This document shows, one piece after another, positions 63,101-64,000 of a DNA stretch of 64,000 bases. The notes under the pieces are model-generated. The model searched no databases. It was not told the DNA's origin and worked only from the letters and a program-made list of their open reading frames with translations. The translations under genes were made by a program, and so were the position numbers. Location: contig NZ_QWGB01000004.1 of assembly GCF_003576345.1 (NCBI RefSeq), positions 62,001-126,000 on the forward strand, in the 5' to 3' direction. Within the stretch, counting starts at the first letter, position 1; the number at the start of each line of letters is the position of its first letter. The stretch is from Henriciella barbarensis. GTDB lineage: Bacteria; Pseudomonadota; Alphaproteobacteria; Caulobacterales; Hyphomonadaceae.

Positions 63101-64000
63101 TCGCCTGATGGCGGTGGTCTGGTCGCAGAACGGTCTGGGCGCTGCCAGTCGCCCGCTCACAGTCCGTGATCTTGCGCCAGCTGAACTGATCCTGCCGCGC
63201 TTCCTCGCGCCGGGTGATGAAGCGGTGGCGACTGTCTCCATCGATAATATAGAGCTTGATGATGGCACGTTCACTGCGTCGCTGGATGCCAGTGAGCCTG
63301 TCAGCGTCGCGGCGACCGAACTGTCGCGGACCATTCCATCCGGTCAGCGTGTGGATGAAGGATTGCGGATATCCGCTGGTGAAACAGGTGTCGCAGACCT
63401 GCGCCTCAACATTTCCGGGCCGGATAACTATAGCGTGGTACGGAATTACCAGATCGAGTCCCGCTCGCCCTGGCTGCCTGCAACGCAGATTTCGACGGCG
63501 ATGATGGAGCCGGGCGATAGCTGGGCCATCCCGGAAGGCCTGCTCACAGATTATGTACCGGGTACGGCGTATGTCTCCGTGACTTTCTCGACCCTGCCGC
63601 TGGACGCAAATGCGCTCTACGCGTCGCTCGCGCGTTATCCTTATGGCTGCACCGAACAGACGGTCAGCCGCGCGCTTCCGCTACTCTACTCAGAGCAATT
63701 GGTGGCAATGGGCGCGGATGAAACCTCGCGTGAACCTGCCCGTGCGCAGATACAGGAAGCTGTAACGGCCGTTCTGAACCGACAGTCAGCTGAAGGGGCC
63801 TTTGGCCTGTGGCGCGAAGGCGATCGCAATGCTTCGCCATGGCTGGGCGCTTACACCACCGACTTTGTCTACCGCGCCAGCGAGGCAGGCTATGAAGTAC
63901 CTGAAGCGGCGCTGGAGCGGGCCTTTGAGTCCATGCGGGCCGTGGCACAGGGCGATGCCTGGAGGGCGTATGGCTACGACACCGATGTCTGGGAAAGCGA
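60126..64000 (+). CDS. Alpha-2-macroglobulin-like lipoprotein, 5' part
   Basis: The frame begins at the ATG at 60126 with AGGAGGAGG ahead and is still open at the right edge, so the C-terminus is missing. 1291 residues are visible. The leader LGGLTAMVVAC gives a lipobox. Macroglobulin-type domains follow, including TPGPVDGYLYADRGIFRPGE-like RVTPGPVDGYLYADRGIFRP and AAVDEGILQLTKFQSP. The thioester site YPYGCTEQTVSRALP has Cys1175 in C-T-E-Q, so protease trapping by covalent capture is possible. Bacterial members lie in the periplasm and are often paired with penicillin-binding protein 1C just downstream, which would be outside this window. Confidence 0.94.
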   Translation, partial: MAGWTNKARGLVLGGLTAMVVACGIGDEPPAPVDPETAEGEIVERSRAAQAAAERRERERQALADAEENRFVYFRYAPDTSGVSPRACLVFSQPLDPEVNYATYIRMQSDVRPAYAVEGRELCLEGLDFASGYTATILEGLPSADGRTIEREEEVQISFEDRPAYVGFDGAGVILPRDNADGLAIETVNVDEVEISVYRVNDRALAFKSISQGDEAAQGRYSYLYGEEDPRDVSTEVWSGSMDIDNVTNAAVTTVFPLQDVIGELRPGSYFVELRDAKELNDYDGPAASARRWIMLTNLALTAYRAENGMDVTLRSLQDGEVLPNTRVQLIAYNNEVLGEAETGEDGRVRFEAPLLAGDGNSAPRMVMALGAKGDLAVLDLSRAPVDLSEMKTGGRVTPGPVDGYLYADRGIFRPGETVHLTTMMRDRGGSAISNRAGQIVIYRPNGVEADRMRFTEAKAGALVWDYELSRTASRGMWRAVLSIDGAGEAGSLRFSVEDFVPQRIAVELDGEEESFIAAGGTREIEVEARFLYGAPGAGLTVEGQARLEADPRPFEALNGFTFGRADEQFRERIVEFEPQTTDGAGRAVVRLNPGDRGSDSSRPLRLNTNVSVLEPGGRAVTESVRIPYRPRDSYVGIRKDFDGRADRDDPAAFELAAVSASGEIVDTELNWRVIEIDYHYDWYRDGSQWRWRRSRTVSTVNEGVVQTDGTTQTVTVDGLDWGRHELIVSDVNGDAEASTGFYVGWGGSVSDDGVEAPDRVEVIVEEQTIVPGRPAAITVIPPYDGEAQIVVATDKILRIETRDVSAEGTQFTLPVTEEWGEGAYVLVNVYTPRDPVLQAKPRRAVGVGYVPLDMDDRTFEVAIDAPDVVRPRREQTIDVNIGEGPRENVYLTLAAVDEGILQLTKFQSPDPVFYYFGKKSLGVDIFDDYGRLLDPNMGLPAEVRTGGDQLGGEGLSVVPTKTVALFSGMVDVGRSGRARVTFDVPDFNGELRLMAVVWSQNGLGAASRPLTVRDLAPAELILPRFLAPGDEAVATVSIDNIELDDGTFTASLDASEPVSVAATELSRTIPSGQRVDEGLRISAGETGVADLRLNISGPDNYSVVRNYQIESRSPWLPATQISTAMMEPGDSWAIPEGLLTDYVPGTAYVSVTFSTLPLDANALYASLARYPYGCTEQTVSRALPLLYSEQLVAMGADETSREPARAQIQEAVTAVLNRQSAEGAFGLWREGDRNASPWLGAYTTDFVYRASEAGYEVPEAALERAFESMRAVAQGDAWRAYGYDTDVWES

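Noticed and set aside
1-64000. CRISPR arrays, prophage or defence islands
   Set aside because: No regularly spaced direct repeats, cas genes, phage structural genes or known defence genes were seen.

Overview
The window looks like a chromosomal stretch of an alphaproteobacterium of the Hyphomonadaceae/Caulobacterales type (Hyphomonas, Henriciella and relatives). The evidence is a high-GC core gene set, a DivL-type cell-cycle kinase with tyrosine in place of the phospho-acceptor histidine and a CtrA-like TTAA-N7-TTAA box upstream, and a beta-helix/di-haem cytochrome gene pair of a type I recall from Hyphomonas. Small hypothetical families that I recall from this order are also present. I see no prophage, integrase, insertion sequence or CRISPR array. 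The content is mostly housekeeping, signalling and envelope genes.

Layout. 1-8.5 kb: the 3' end of a DUF72 gene, metY, a transglutaminase-like/YjbQ/VOC/MDR-oxidoreductase run, an SLC13 permease, panD, a SIMPL-domain protein and a CAU-anticodon tRNA. 8.5-15.7 kb: a minus-strand cluster read as DUF4129, DUF4350, MoxR ATPase, DUF58, SpoIIM-like and RDD, followed by a Crp/Fnr regulator with no ordinary start codon. 15.9-25 kb: free-methionine-sulfoxide reductase, GST, acid phosphatase and DUF1330, then an otsA-otsB-GH15 trehalose operon and a secreted S9 peptidase. 25-33 kb: ettA, PAP2 phosphatase, a GAF-GGDEF-PilZ diguanylate cyclase, several hypotheticals, a lipoprotein cytochrome c and an SGNH lipoprotein. 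33.3-34 kb: a gene-free island packed with perfect hairpins. 34-43 kb: polA, a GAF/HWE-type kinase, an EF-hand protein, ahcY with a palindrome over its start, the beta-helix/di-haem cytochrome pair and a DksA/TraR zinc-finger protein. 43-52 kb: a VanY-like peptidase fused to DUF2785, divL, bioB, a HAD hydrolase/lipoprotein/phhB run and a hybrid histidine kinase. 52-64 kb: SDR, VOC, a lipoprotein, MFS, YggT-DUF167-folD, HNH, DUF454, an SGNH-like protein, a HI0933-type flavoprotein and a lipoprotein alpha-2-macroglobulin that runs off the window.

The strongest themes are envelope biology (many lipoproteins, the VanY fusion, alpha-2-macroglobulin, the MoxR/DUF58 membrane cluster), signalling (four sensor or second-messenger proteins, including DivL) and one-carbon/methionine metabolism (metY, ahcY, folD, methionine-sulfoxide reductase). 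The least understood items are the MoxR/DUF58/DUF4350/SpoIIM cluster, the beta-helix/cytochrome pair, the VanY-DUF2785 fusion, the two genes that appear to use near-cognate start codons, and the hairpin island before polA. All calls come from reading translations and motifs by eye; no database search was run.
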